Source of the DNA: Actinomycetes bacterium
GTDB taxonomy: Bacteria; Actinomycetota; Actinomycetes; JAHEKZ01
Assembly: GCA_027117675.1 (NCBI GenBank)
Contig: JAJAYM010000360.1
Coordinates: 1-7,446 of the forward strand
DNA: 7,446 bases
Reading direction: 5' to 3'
Below are positions 1 through 5,487 of the stretch, piece after piece. The notes under the pieces were generated by a model, which was given only the letters and a program-made list of their open reading frames with translations, did not search any database and was not told where the DNA came from. A program made the translations under genes and the position numbers. The first letter of the stretch is position 1; every line of letters starts with the position of its first letter.

Positions 1-1
1 C

Positions 2-133
2 ACCATCGACGTGGCCATGATCAACGCGAGCACCCGCTACGACGGATGCTTCAAGCAGCAGACGTCCTACGCCTGCGCAGGCGCCCCCAAGGACGACGCC
101 CGCCTCTTCAAGGTGCGCGCCCGCGTCCTCTGA
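2..133 (+). CDS. C-terminal end of an unidentified protein (5' end outside window)
   Basis: An open frame enters from the left edge and ends at TGA 131-133, giving 43 residues that begin TIDVAMINAS and end FKVRARVL. The frame is chosen because its composition looks like a normal protein, whereas the overlapping frame starting at 46 is Arg/Pro-rich in the way of a shadow frame. Two cysteines nine residues apart (DGCF and YACAG) could form a disulfide, which together with the beta-like ending suggests an extracytoplasmic or secreted domain; this is inference. The family is not recognised. It is followed by 174 bases without a gene before whiB, so it is probably a separate transcription unit. 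Confidence 0.5.
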   Translation, partial: TIDVAMINASTRYDGCFKQQTSYACAGAPKDDARLFKVRARVL

Positions 134-176
134 CGACCAACCTCTCCGGCTACCCGCCGGGACGCCGGATGCCGGA

Positions 177-196
177 CGCCGCCTCCGTCTGCGGCG
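177..196 (+). terminator. Weak hairpin after the first gene
   Basis: CGCCGC (177-182) and GCGGCG (191-196) are perfect 6-bp inverted repeats around an 8-base loop, 44 bases after the stop of the first gene. There is no T-run after it. GC-rich actinobacterial terminators often lack one, but hairpins of this size also arise by chance in such DNA. A second small hairpin, GCCC-TTTTT-C-GGGC, lies at 258-271. Confidence 0.25.
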
Positions 197-284
197 GTCC
201 CCAGCAATCGCAGATCAGCGGGAACCGGGGCTGGCCCGACAGCGTCCTACTGGTCTCGCCCTTTTTCGGGCCTGACCGCGCCAC

Positions 285-294
285 TGTGCGCACA
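285..294. promoter_or_regulatory. 10-bp palindrome upstream of whiB
   Basis: TGTGCGCACA is a perfect palindrome that ends four bases before the whiB Shine-Dalgarno GGAGG (299-303). CCGCG (276-280) and CGCGG (296-300) flank it and could pair in the mRNA, partly covering the ribosome site. A role as a regulator site is only a suggestion. No convincing -35/-10 pair was found upstream of whiB. Confidence 0.25.
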
Positions 295-307
295 CCGCGG
301 AGGTGCC

Positions 308-556
308 ATGAACTGGGACGTCGAGGCCGGCTGCCAGTCGATCGACCCTGAGGTCTTCTTCCCCGATCGCCCTGCAGACCGCGCAGCGGCCGCCAAAGCC
401 ATCTGCCGAGGCTGCCCCGTCCGGACGCAGTGCCTGGAGTTCGCCATCGACGCACGCCTCGACCACGGCGTGTGGGGCGGGCTCACCGGGGCCGAGCGGC
501 GGTCGTTGCGCCGCTCGCGTCAACGCCGGGCCCGACGAGCCGCGACCGCCGCCTGA
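308..556 (+). CDS. WhiB-family iron-sulfur transcriptional regulator
   Basis: An 82-residue protein with the complete WhiB signature. The four cysteines that would hold a [4Fe-4S] cluster are C9, C33, C36 and C42 (C-X2-C-X5-C), followed by the G54-VWGG-58 turn and a basic Arg-rich tail (65-77), which in this family contacts DNA. The EVFFP segment (15-19) and the length resemble the short WhiB1/WblE type, but the exact subgroup is uncertain. WhiB proteins are cytoplasmic; they bind the primary sigma factor or DNA and respond to redox state or nitric oxide. The ATG start is well supported: GGAGG at 299-303 lies four bases upstream, and C9 needs this start. It is separated from sua5 by 54 bases containing an inverted repeat, so the two may be transcribed separately. 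Confidence 0.95.
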   Translation: MNWDVEAGCQSIDPEVFFPDRPADRAAAAKAICRGCPVRTQCLEFAIDARLDHGVWGGLTGAERRSLRRSRQRRARRAATAA

Positions 557-573
557 CCCCACCCGATGGGCCG

Positions 574-604
574 ATGACTCACCCCCCGGTGCACCCCTCA
601 CACT
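574..604 (+). promoter_or_regulatory. Possible leaderless promoter for sua5
   Basis: CACACT (599-604) keeps the A2 and T6 of the actinobacterial -10 pattern TANNNT and ends six bases before the GTG start, the spacing expected if transcription begins at the start codon. ATGACT (574-579), 19 bases upstream, shares four positions with TTGACA. It overlaps the inverted repeat at 580-613. Evidence is the spacing and weak consensus only. Confidence 0.3.
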
Positions 605-613
605 TGGGGGGTG
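580..613 (+). repeat. Inverted repeat spanning the sua5 start codon
   Basis: CACCCCCC (580-587) and GGGGGGTG (606-613) are perfect 8-bp inverted repeats with an 18-base loop that contains the palindrome GGTGCACC (588-595). The right arm includes the only possible purine-rich ribosome site and the GTG start (611-613) of sua5. It could end whiB transcription from upstream. In any transcript that extends through it, it could also hide the sua5 start. A transcript starting at the GTG would lack the left arm. Confidence 0.5.
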
Positions 614-1588
614 GCTATCCGGGCAACGACCGACGTAGGCGACGCCGTCGCCGCGCTGCGCGACGGCGGCCTGGTCGCGCTGCCGACCGAGACGGTCTAC
701 GGCCTCGCGGGGGACGCCCGGAATCAGCCAGCGGTAGCCCGCATCTTCGCCGCCAAGGGGCGGCCACTCACCCACCCGGTGATCGTTCACCTGCCGGACG
801 CCGACGTCCTCGATCGCTGGGCCGCGTTCGTCCCTCCCTGGGCGCAGTTGCTGGCTGACGCGTTCTGGCCGGGCCCGTTGACCCTGATCGTGCCGCGTGC
901 CCCCGGTGTGCTGGACACAGTCACTGGCGGTCAGCCAACCGTCGGACTGCGAGTTCCGGCTCACCCGCTGGCACTCGAGGTGCTCCGCGCGTTCGGAGAC
1001 GGACTCGCCGCACCATCGGCGAACCGCTACGGACGCGTCAGTCCAACGACGGTCGAGCACGTGCTGGCCGAACTCGGCGACGTGCTCGAGGATGACCGCG
1101 ACGTCGTGCTCGACGGCGGCCGCTGCGGTGTCGGTGTCGAGTCCACCATCATCGGCGCATGGGATGACACCCCCCGACTGCTCCGCGCCGGTGCCGTCAC
1201 CGCCGAGCAGGTGATCGAGCTCACCGGACGCGACGTCTCGCGCGTTGATGGCGGCGTTCGCGCGCCAGGGACGACCGCCGCCCACTATGCGCCGGCCGCT
1301 CGGGTGATGTGCGTCGAGGTGGACGCACTGTCGGCCACCGTCGGCACGCTCGCTGGCCGCGTGGGGCTCATCGCGTTGTCGACAGTCCCACTGCCCGACT
1401 TCGAGCACGTGCGGCTGGCCACCCCCGCCGACGCCGACGAGTACGCGTTCGCGCTCTATGCGGCGCTGCGGGCCGCCGATGATGCCGGTCTCGACGTCGT
1501 CATCGCCGTTCTCCCCCCGGACTCAGGCGTCGGCCACGCGGTGCGCGATCGGGTGCAACGCGCTGCGACTGCGGGGGTGCGGGCATGA
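611..1588 (+). CDS. sua5: L-threonylcarbamoyladenylate synthase, two-domain Sua5 type
   Basis: This 325-residue protein makes threonylcarbamoyl-AMP from threonine, bicarbonate and ATP, the first step of N6-threonylcarbamoyladenosine (t6A37) synthesis in tRNAs reading ANN codons. The YrdC domain (about 6-200) shows LPTETVYGL (24-32), KGRP (49-52), PGPLT (87-91), PSAN (135-138), ESTI (177-180) and LRAGAV (191-196). The linker carries the Sua5 form APGTTAAHYAP (218-228). A C-terminal Rossmann-like Sua5 domain follows (about 230-325). The length is normal for Sua5 rather than short TsaC. GTG 611 is the only possible start: the in-frame stop at 575-577 is followed by no other ATG, GTG or TTG, and the YrdC domain begins at once. 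There is no properly spaced Shine-Dalgarno, only GGGGG touching the start, so leaderless initiation is likely. Its stop lies ten bases before the next gene. Confidence 0.95.
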   Translation: MAIRATTDVGDAVAALRDGGLVALPTETVYGLAGDARNQPAVARIFAAKGRPLTHPVIVHLPDADVLDRWAAFVPPWAQLLADAFWPGPLTLIVPRAPGVLDTVTGGQPTVGLRVPAHPLALEVLRAFGDGLAAPSANRYGRVSPTTVEHVLAELGDVLEDDRDVVLDGGRCGVGVESTIIGAWDDTPRLLRAGAVTAEQVIELTGRDVSRVDGGVRAPGTTAAHYAPAARVMCVEVDALSATVGTLAGRVGLIALSTVPLPDFEHVRLATPADADEYAFALYAALRAADDAGLDVVIAVLPPDSGVGHAVRDRVQRAATAGVRA

Positions 1589-1604
1589 GGGTGCGGGCAT
1601 GAGG
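1577..1604 (+). repeat. 14-bp perfect tandem duplication at a gene junction
   Basis: GTGCGGGCATGAGG occurs at 1577-1590 and again at 1591-1604 without a gap. Each copy carries an ATGA start/stop overlap. The first copy supplies the stop of sua5 (TGA 1586-1588) and the second supplies the in-frame ATG (1599) of the next gene. Removing one copy would leave sua5 and the next gene overlapping directly by ATGA, the common translational-coupling arrangement, so the duplication appears to have separated them. Confidence 0.9.
1585..1602 (+). other. Five-codon mini-ORF MRVRA bridging two genes
   Basis: ATG 1585 opens a frame reading M-R-V-R-A and stopping at TGA 1600-1602. Its start overlaps the sua5 stop (ATGA 1585-1588) and its stop overlaps the start of the next gene (ATGA 1599-1602). 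It repeats the C-terminal VRA of Sua5 because it comes from the duplicated 14 bases. If translated, it could pass ribosomes from sua5 to the Rossmann gene. Translation is not shown by the sequence, and GAGGG (1587-1591) can serve the downstream start directly. Confidence 0.35.
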
Positions 1605-2879
1605 ATGCGGCGCAAGGACGCCGCCGCCGCCCCTGAGTCGCACGCGGGGGTGGTGTTCCCCCTGACGCGAGGTGAGCGGGCCACCCAGCCGGTGGGTCGC
1701 CATGTCATCTCGTCGGCGACTGCCCGAGTCGACACAGCAGCGAGCGAGTCTGCGCGCGACGAAGCCCAGTGGTATCGCGCCTACCCCAAGCACTTTCGCG
1801 AGCTCACCCGCCTGTCCGCCGGGGTGAACGCCGGCCTGATCGCCGCCGACGGCCTCGCCGCGCTCCACGCCACCATGCGCTTCCGGCGACAGGGCGCCGA
1901 AGTCTCCATCTTGGACGCGATGGACGTACCCCGCGCCCGCTACTTCAGCAGTGTCACCGTTGACGGACGCGGACCGACCAGCGACGCCGGCCTGGTTCTG
2001 TACGACGACGAACGGCCCGTTCGGGGAGCCGACCTCCGGCCGCTCCTCGACAGGTGGGTCGTCGACGGCACCGCCGAGCCATCGGCGGTCACCGCGCTCC
2101 AAGACGTCGACGAACACAACGCCTGGCTCGACCTTCGTGGACGCACAGTCGTCGTCATGGGCGCCGGCGCGGAGATGGGTCCATATGAGGCGCTTCTGGG
2201 ATGGGGCGCGCACGTCGTGGCCGTTGACCTTCCGAGGCCCGGCATCTGGCAACGGCTCATCGATGTCGCCCGACGGGCGCCCGGCCGGCTGACTCTTCCG
2301 GTGCGCCGTCCGGTAGGCGCCGACGATAGCGACGGACAGCTCGCACTGGCCGCAGGTGCTGATGTCATCACTGAGGCACCCGAGGTCACCGAGTGGCTGA
2401 TGCAGATCGAAGGTCCATTCGTCCTCGGCGACTACGTGTACGCGTCTGGCGCGATGCACGTCAGAACGGCCGCGGCCGTCGACGCGATCATTGCGACACT
2501 GCTGAACCGGCGCCGCGATGTCGGAGTCGCCTACCTGGCAACGCCAACGGACGTGTACGCCGTTCCGAGTGAGGCGGTCACCCATGCGCTTCGTGGCTTT
2601 GCGGGTTCCAGCCCGATCGTCGCAACGGCGCGCGGTCTCGGCGGCCATCGGGTCTTCCGGCCCAACTATGCGGGGATGCAGACGATGCCGACCGGACACC
2701 GGTTCGGTCTCTTCGACGGGCTCATCACCCAGCAAGGACCGAACTACGCCCTGGCCAAGCGGATTCAGCAGTGGAGGGCGCTCAGAGCCCGCGAGAGTGG
2801 CGTCTGGGTCTCGATCAATGTTGCGCCGGCGACTCGCACCCAGTCGGTGGTGAGCAGCTCGATGTTGGCGGCCGCCTAA
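1599..2879 (+). CDS. Unrecognised protein with Rossmann-like domain, probably truncated
   Basis: A 426-residue protein whose family I cannot name. Residues 1-55 are Arg/Ala-rich and probably disordered. An alpha/beta region follows, with a central Rossmann-like unit at 184-214: strand VVVMGAGAEMG (184-194, glycine-rich loop), a helix, then AHVVAVDLPRP (204-214) with acidic D210 at the end of the second strand. This suggests binding of NAD(P), SAM or another nucleotide, but no catalytic motif was identified. I chose ATG 1599 because GAGGG (1587-1591) lies seven bases upstream; ATG 1605 is the alternative, and an earlier in-frame ATG at 1458 lies well inside sua5 and reads as shadow sequence. 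No signal peptide or membrane span is seen. It is probably cotranscribed with sua5. The frame stops at TAA 2877-2879 but continues coherently to 3122, so the product may be missing its last 80 residues. Confidence 0.75.
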   Translation: MRMRRKDAAAAPESHAGVVFPLTRGERATQPVGRHVISSATARVDTAASESARDEAQWYRAYPKHFRELTRLSAGVNAGLIAADGLAALHATMRFRRQGAEVSILDAMDVPRARYFSSVTVDGRGPTSDAGLVLYDDERPVRGADLRPLLDRWVVDGTAEPSAVTALQDVDEHNAWLDLRGRTVVVMGAGAEMGPYEALLGWGAHVVAVDLPRPGIWQRLIDVARRAPGRLTLPVRRPVGADDSDGQLALAAGADVITEAPEVTEWLMQIEGPFVLGDYVYASGAMHVRTAAAVDAIIATLLNRRRDVGVAYLATPTDVYAVPSEAVTHALRGFAGSSPIVATARGLGGHRVFRPNYAGMQTMPTGHRFGLFDGLITQQGPNYALAKRIQQWRALRARESGVWVSINVAPATRTQSVVSSSMLAAA

Positions 2880-3122
2880 GGCGGGTCCCACCGCTTCGGG
2901 CTGCGGGTGTTCGCACCGCAGGCCAGTCGCCAGGTGATGGCTGCCCTGTTGGTCCACGACCTGCGCAACGAGGCGTCGGTTGCCAACCCCGGCATCCCCC
3001 ATGAGATCGCCATGGACCTGTTCGCCTCACACGCCCTCCATGGGGGCATGTGGCGGGGGCCGTACGAGCCGCGGTCCGTGCTCGGTTTCGCAGCAGCCAC
3101 TGGACGCCTCCGCCGCACCTAG
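2880..3122 (+). pseudogene. In-frame continuation of the Rossmann gene after a TAA stop
   Basis: Directly after TAA 2877-2879, in the same frame and with no bases gained or lost, 80 codons read as ordinary protein and end at TAG 3120-3122. They include GLRVFAPQASRQVMAALL and SHALHGGMWRGPYEPRS. The segment has normal amino-acid composition, and its neighbours in other frames are Arg/Pro-rich shadows. The simplest reading is that a sense codon (for example TAC or TAT, Tyr) became TAA, cutting a 507-codon gene near its end. Alternatives are a sequencing error or a separate 71-residue gene starting at GTG 2907, for which there is no good ribosome site. Known stop-recoding to selenocysteine or pyrrolysine uses UGA or UAG, not UAA. 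Confidence 0.6.
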
Positions 3123-3201
3123 CCCCCACCCCGCCGAATGTCAGTGAGGATGGGTGTCACTTTGGTGCATCGAGTGTGATCAGGTGACCTTGCCGACGGC
3201 C

Positions 3202-3207
3202 GATACT
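3202..3207 (+). promoter_or_regulatory. Likely -10 element of a leaderless promoter for the L,D-transpeptidase gene
   Basis: GATACT ends six bases before ATG 3214, placing the expected transcription start at the start codon. The same hexamer with the same spacing precedes thrE. No Shine-Dalgarno is present before ATG 3214. No clear -35 at 16-19 bases was found; GTGACC (3184-3189) is too close. Confidence 0.45.
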
Positions 3208-3213
3208 GAGTGA

Positions 3214-3993
3214 ATGGTTCCCTTCTCACAGCGATCGGCCGCCATCACCGCCCTCGGCTCAGCGCTGGTGGCCGTCCTTGCGATGCTCGGCGCACCCAGC
3301 AACGGTGTCGCCGCCGAACGCAAGCCGTTACCTGAGCGCCTGTCACACATCGGCGACAGTCGCCAGGTAGTTGTCGTGACGACGCGCAACTGGACGACTA
3401 GTTACGCCAAGCTTCAGACCTGGCAGCAGACCAGAGCTGGTGAGTGGGAGCGCGTCGTCAATCCGATCCCAGCCAGGGTCGGATGGAACGGCGTGCGCCG
3501 CGCTGCGAACCGTAAGCAGAACACCGGCACGACACCGGCCGGCACCTTCGACCTGCTGCGCGGGTTCGGTCTTGCCCGACCGTCCGGGGTCGACCTTCCC
3601 TACCGCCGCGTCGACAAGAACGACTGGTGGCCATACGACCCCACCGATCCCAAGACGTACAACGTGCTTCAGCCACAACGCATGCAGCACGCCAAGTGGC
3701 GGCCGGAGTGGGCCGAGCGACTGAAGTCGTACGGCACGCAGTATCGGTACGCGGTAGTCCTCGACTACAACTCGCCGAGCGGCATCGAGTGGCGTCGCGG
3801 CGAACGCGTTGCGAGCAACACAGCCGACACCACGGCTGGCGGCGGCATCTTCCTGCACGTCAATGGCACGGCCGCCACCGCCGGATGCATCTCGATCAGT
3901 CGCGAGCGCATGCGTCAGGTGTTGAGGTGGCTCGACCCTGACCTCGATCCGGTCATCGTCATCGGGCCGCGCGAGATCATCGAGAAGATGTAG
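3214..3993 (+). CDS. Secreted L,D-transpeptidase-like (YkuD-fold) protein
   Basis: A 259-residue exported protein. Residues 1-34 form a signal peptide: a short N-region, a hydrophobic core ITALGSALVAVLAMLGA (11-27), then a probable AxA-type cleavage after GVAA-34. The mature part resembles the YkuD-like proteins typified by COG3786: QNTGTTPAGTFDL (102-114) in the substrate-groove region, then GIFLHVNG (211-218) and TAGCISIS (222-229). H215 and C225 are the likely catalytic pair. The short spacing between them, and Ala-Gly in place of the usual His-Gly before the cysteine, fit this variant rather than classical ErfK/YbiS enzymes. The expected role is forming or remodelling peptidoglycan 3-3 crosslinks outside the membrane, though activity is inferred. 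There are no LysM or Ig-like domains. The last 17 bases overlap the convergent crtO-like gene. Confidence 0.8.
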   Translation: MVPFSQRSAAITALGSALVAVLAMLGAPSNGVAAERKPLPERLSHIGDSRQVVVVTTRNWTTSYAKLQTWQQTRAGEWERVVNPIPARVGWNGVRRAANRKQNTGTTPAGTFDLLRGFGLARPSGVDLPYRRVDKNDWWPYDPTDPKTYNVLQPQRMQHAKWRPEWAERLKSYGTQYRYAVVLDYNSPSGIEWRRGERVASNTADTTAGGGIFLHVNGTAATAGCISISRERMRQVLRWLDPDLDPVIVIGPREIIEKM

Positions 3994-4516
3994 CGCGACG
4001 CCGAATGGCCGCGAGCGTTCGACGCAACCGCACCCGGTTGTAGCGCTGCACGGCGATGCACGGCACGTTGCTGCCGGCCGCGAAGGCGATGTTGGCCGGC
4101 GCCGCCCACCATGGGTTCCACAACAGCGTCAGCAGAACGCCACCCAGCATGGCCCAGTGGGCGTGCTCTGCCCGCCGGGTTTCGATGACGAACTGCTCCA
4201 TCGTCGACTGGTCGCCACCGTTGACCGTGCGCTTCTCGAAGCCACCGAAGGTAGCACCCGCCTCTGGAAGCAACGACTTCCACCGATCGATTCGCAGGGT
4301 GTCGCGGTACCACCTGTCACCGCGTTCGAAGCCACGCTGACGGCTGATCACGTTGTCATTGGCAAAGCGCGCATCAGGCATCCGTTGCGCCGCTAACCCC
4401 ACGAGCACGGTCCAGCTCGGCCAGAACACAACATTGCCGGCGATGACAGCGGACGCTGGGAGCCGGCCCAGTGGAGTGGAGATCCGCATGCGCCACATTC
4501 TGTCGGCTGAGTGCAT
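3977..4516 (-). CDS. crtO: CrtO-type membrane acyltransferase (glycosyl-4,4'-diaponeurosporenoate acyltransferase family)
   Basis: This 179-residue membrane protein matches the CrtO acyltransferase family as I know it. RWKSLLPEAG (78-87) and GGFEKR (91-96) are followed by IETRRAEHAHW (111-121), NPWW (134-137) and PCIAVQRYNRVR (152-163). Two hydrophobic segments, about 20-42 and 122-148, flank the motif region. In staphylococci CrtO adds the fatty acyl chain of staphyloxanthin; actinobacterial relatives are widespread and often lie away from carotenoid genes, so the substrate here is unknown. ATG at 4516 gives the full length, but M7 (4498) and M10 (4489) are possible starts, and none has a good Shine-Dalgarno. 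The gene is divergent from the lipid-kinase gene (48 bases between starts) and convergent with the L,D-transpeptidase gene. The symbol names the family, not a proven function. Confidence 0.75.
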   Translation of the reverse strand: MHSADRMWRMRISTPLGRLPASAVIAGNVVFWPSWTVLVGLAAQRMPDARFANDNVISRQRGFERGDRWYRDTLRIDRWKSLLPEAGATFGGFEKRTVNGGDQSTMEQFVIETRRAEHAHWAMLGGVLLTLLWNPWWAAPANIAFAAGSNVPCIAVQRYNRVRLRRTLAAIRRRATSSR

Positions 4517-4526
4517 CCACGTCCGG

Positions 4527-4557
4527 TTGGGTCGGACTTCCGCTCGAGCGGTAGCGT
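4527..4557 (+). promoter_or_regulatory. Probable promoter for the lipid-kinase gene
   Basis: TTGGGT (4527-4532) and TAGCGT (4552-4557, matching TANNNT) are separated by 19 bases, and the -10 ends seven bases before ATG 4565. That predicts a leaderless or nearly leaderless mRNA. The only purine run, GAAGG (4559-4563), is too close to the ATG to be a normal ribosome site. The element sits in the 48-base divergent region shared with the crtO-like gene. Confidence 0.45.
4540..4551. promoter_or_regulatory. 12-bp perfect palindrome in the divergent promoter region
   Basis: CCGCTCGAGCGG is a perfect palindrome placed between the proposed -35 and -10 of the lipid-kinase gene and touching the -10. 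It lies 23 bases from the crtO-like start and 13 from the kinase start. A dimeric regulator bound here could control both genes. It has no spacer, and it contains an XhoI-like CTCGAG core; such sites are not rare in GC-rich DNA. Confidence 0.4.
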
Positions 4558-4564
4558 CGAAGGT

Positions 4565-5461
4565 ATGACCGTTGCCGCCATCGTCAACCCCACGAAGGTC
4601 AGCGATCTCGATGCTCTTCGCTCCCGGCTCACTACCGCGGCAGAGCAGTACAAGCTCGGCTCGCTGACCTGGATCGAGACGACACCGGATGAGTTCGGGA
4701 CGACGCCGGCCGCTCAGGCGGTCGAGGACGAGGCGTCACTGATCATCGCCTGCGGTGGTGACGGCACCGTTCGGGCGGTGTTGGCAGGAATGCTGCACAG
4801 CAACGTTCCGCTCGGGATCATCGCCCAAGGAACGGGCAACCTGCTGGCCCGCAACCTCGAAGTCCCCCTGGAGACAACCGAGGCGATCGCCACGATCTTC
4901 GGTGGCGACGACCGGCGCATCGACGTCCTCGATATCTCGCTCGGTAAGGGGCACCGTGATTTTTCCGCGGTCATGTGCGGGATGGGATGGGACGCGGCGA
5001 TGATGGACGTCAGCGAGTCGGTGAAGGCGCGTCTGGGCTGGGGCGCTTACGCCGTGCAGGCGGCCCGCACCGTGCGCGACCATCCGATCCGAATGCGCGT
5101 GCAGGTGGACGACGGCCCTGAGCAGACGTTTTACGCTCGCACCTGCTTGATCGCCAACGTCGGAACCCTAATCGGCGGCCTCGAGCTGCTGCCAGAGTCA
5201 GCGCCCGATGACGGCACTCTTGAGGTTCTCGTCTTCGAACCGACCACCAGTGCCGACTACGTGCGCTCATCCTGGGGCATCCTTCGCGGCCACGGCAACG
5301 CCGACGATCCAGCGCGCACGCTGCTGCGCGGCCGCAAAGTTGTGGTCACGACGGCGAAGGCGCGGCCGCGCCAGATCGACGGGGCCCTCATCGCTGAAGG
5401 TCACGGTTTCGTCGCTCGGGTGCTACCGAAAGCCCTTACGGTGCGCGTACCGCACAACTGA
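4565..5461 (+). CDS. Diacylglycerol/lipid kinase family protein (DagK catalytic domain)
   Basis: A 298-residue soluble protein of the DgkB/YegS/LCB5 family. These enzymes phosphorylate diacylglycerol, sphingoid bases or related lipids at the inner membrane face using ATP. Visible motifs are AAIVNPTK (4-11), the nucleotide-binding GGDGT (64-68), QGTGNLLARNL (88-98), GMGWDAAM (139-146), ANVG (197-200) and PDDGTLEV (214-221). The C-terminal motif reads QIDGAL (270-275), where most relatives have DGE or DGD. In S. aureus DgkB, a C-terminal Glu in this area is proposed as catalytic base, so the substrate or activity may differ. ATG 4565 is chosen over the upstream ATG 4511 because the family begins directly with the strand before NP-x-K and the region before it carries the promoter. 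thrE starts 26 bases after its stop. Confidence 0.88.
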   Translation: MTVAAIVNPTKVSDLDALRSRLTTAAEQYKLGSLTWIETTPDEFGTTPAAQAVEDEASLIIACGGDGTVRAVLAGMLHSNVPLGIIAQGTGNLLARNLEVPLETTEAIATIFGGDDRRIDVLDISLGKGHRDFSAVMCGMGWDAAMMDVSESVKARLGWGAYAVQAARTVRDHPIRMRVQVDDGPEQTFYARTCLIANVGTLIGGLELLPESAPDDGTLEVLVFEPTTSADYVRSSWGILRGHGNADDPARTLLRGRKVVVTTAKARPRQIDGALIAEGHGFVARVLPKALTVRVPHN

Positions 5462-5475
5462 CCACCGTCCCGCGC

Positions 5476-5481
5476 GATACT
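5476..5481 (+). promoter_or_regulatory. Likely -10 element of a leaderless promoter for thrE
   Basis: GATACT ends six bases before GTG 5488, identical in sequence and spacing to the element before the L,D-transpeptidase gene. It lies in the 26-base gap after the lipid-kinase gene. No Shine-Dalgarno precedes GTG 5488. No clear -35 was found, so read-through from the lipid-kinase promoter may also contribute. Confidence 0.45.
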
Positions 5482-5487
5482 GGCACG

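Noticed and set aside
46..351. 101-residue ORF on the plus strand overlapping the first gene and whiB start
   Set aside because: Arg/Pro-rich composition typical of a shadow frame, and it conflicts with the better-supported frames of the first gene fragment and whiB.
215..1408. Long minus-strand ORF opposite whiB and sua5
   Set aside because: It covers two confidently identified plus-strand genes and shows no recognisable domain; long antisense ORFs are normal in GC-rich genomes.
1458..1598. N-terminal extension of the Rossmann protein to ATG 1458
   Set aside because: The 47 extra residues lie wholly inside sua5 in another frame and look like shadow sequence; ATG 1599 has a ribosome site and the ATGA junction.
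2877..2879. Programmed recoding of the TAA stop
   Set aside because: Selenocysteine and pyrrolysine insertion use UGA and UAG. UAA is the least leaky stop, so mutation or error is more likely.
1500..3002. 500-residue minus-strand ORF opposite the Rossmann gene
   Set aside because: Low-complexity Arg/Gly-rich shadow with no motif. The plus strand carries a coherent Rossmann-like domain and a ribosome site coupled to sua5.
4511..4564. Extended start of the lipid-kinase gene at ATG 4511
   Set aside because: It would overlap the crtO-like start and include the promoter and palindrome; family members begin close to the NP-x-K strand, matching ATG 4565.
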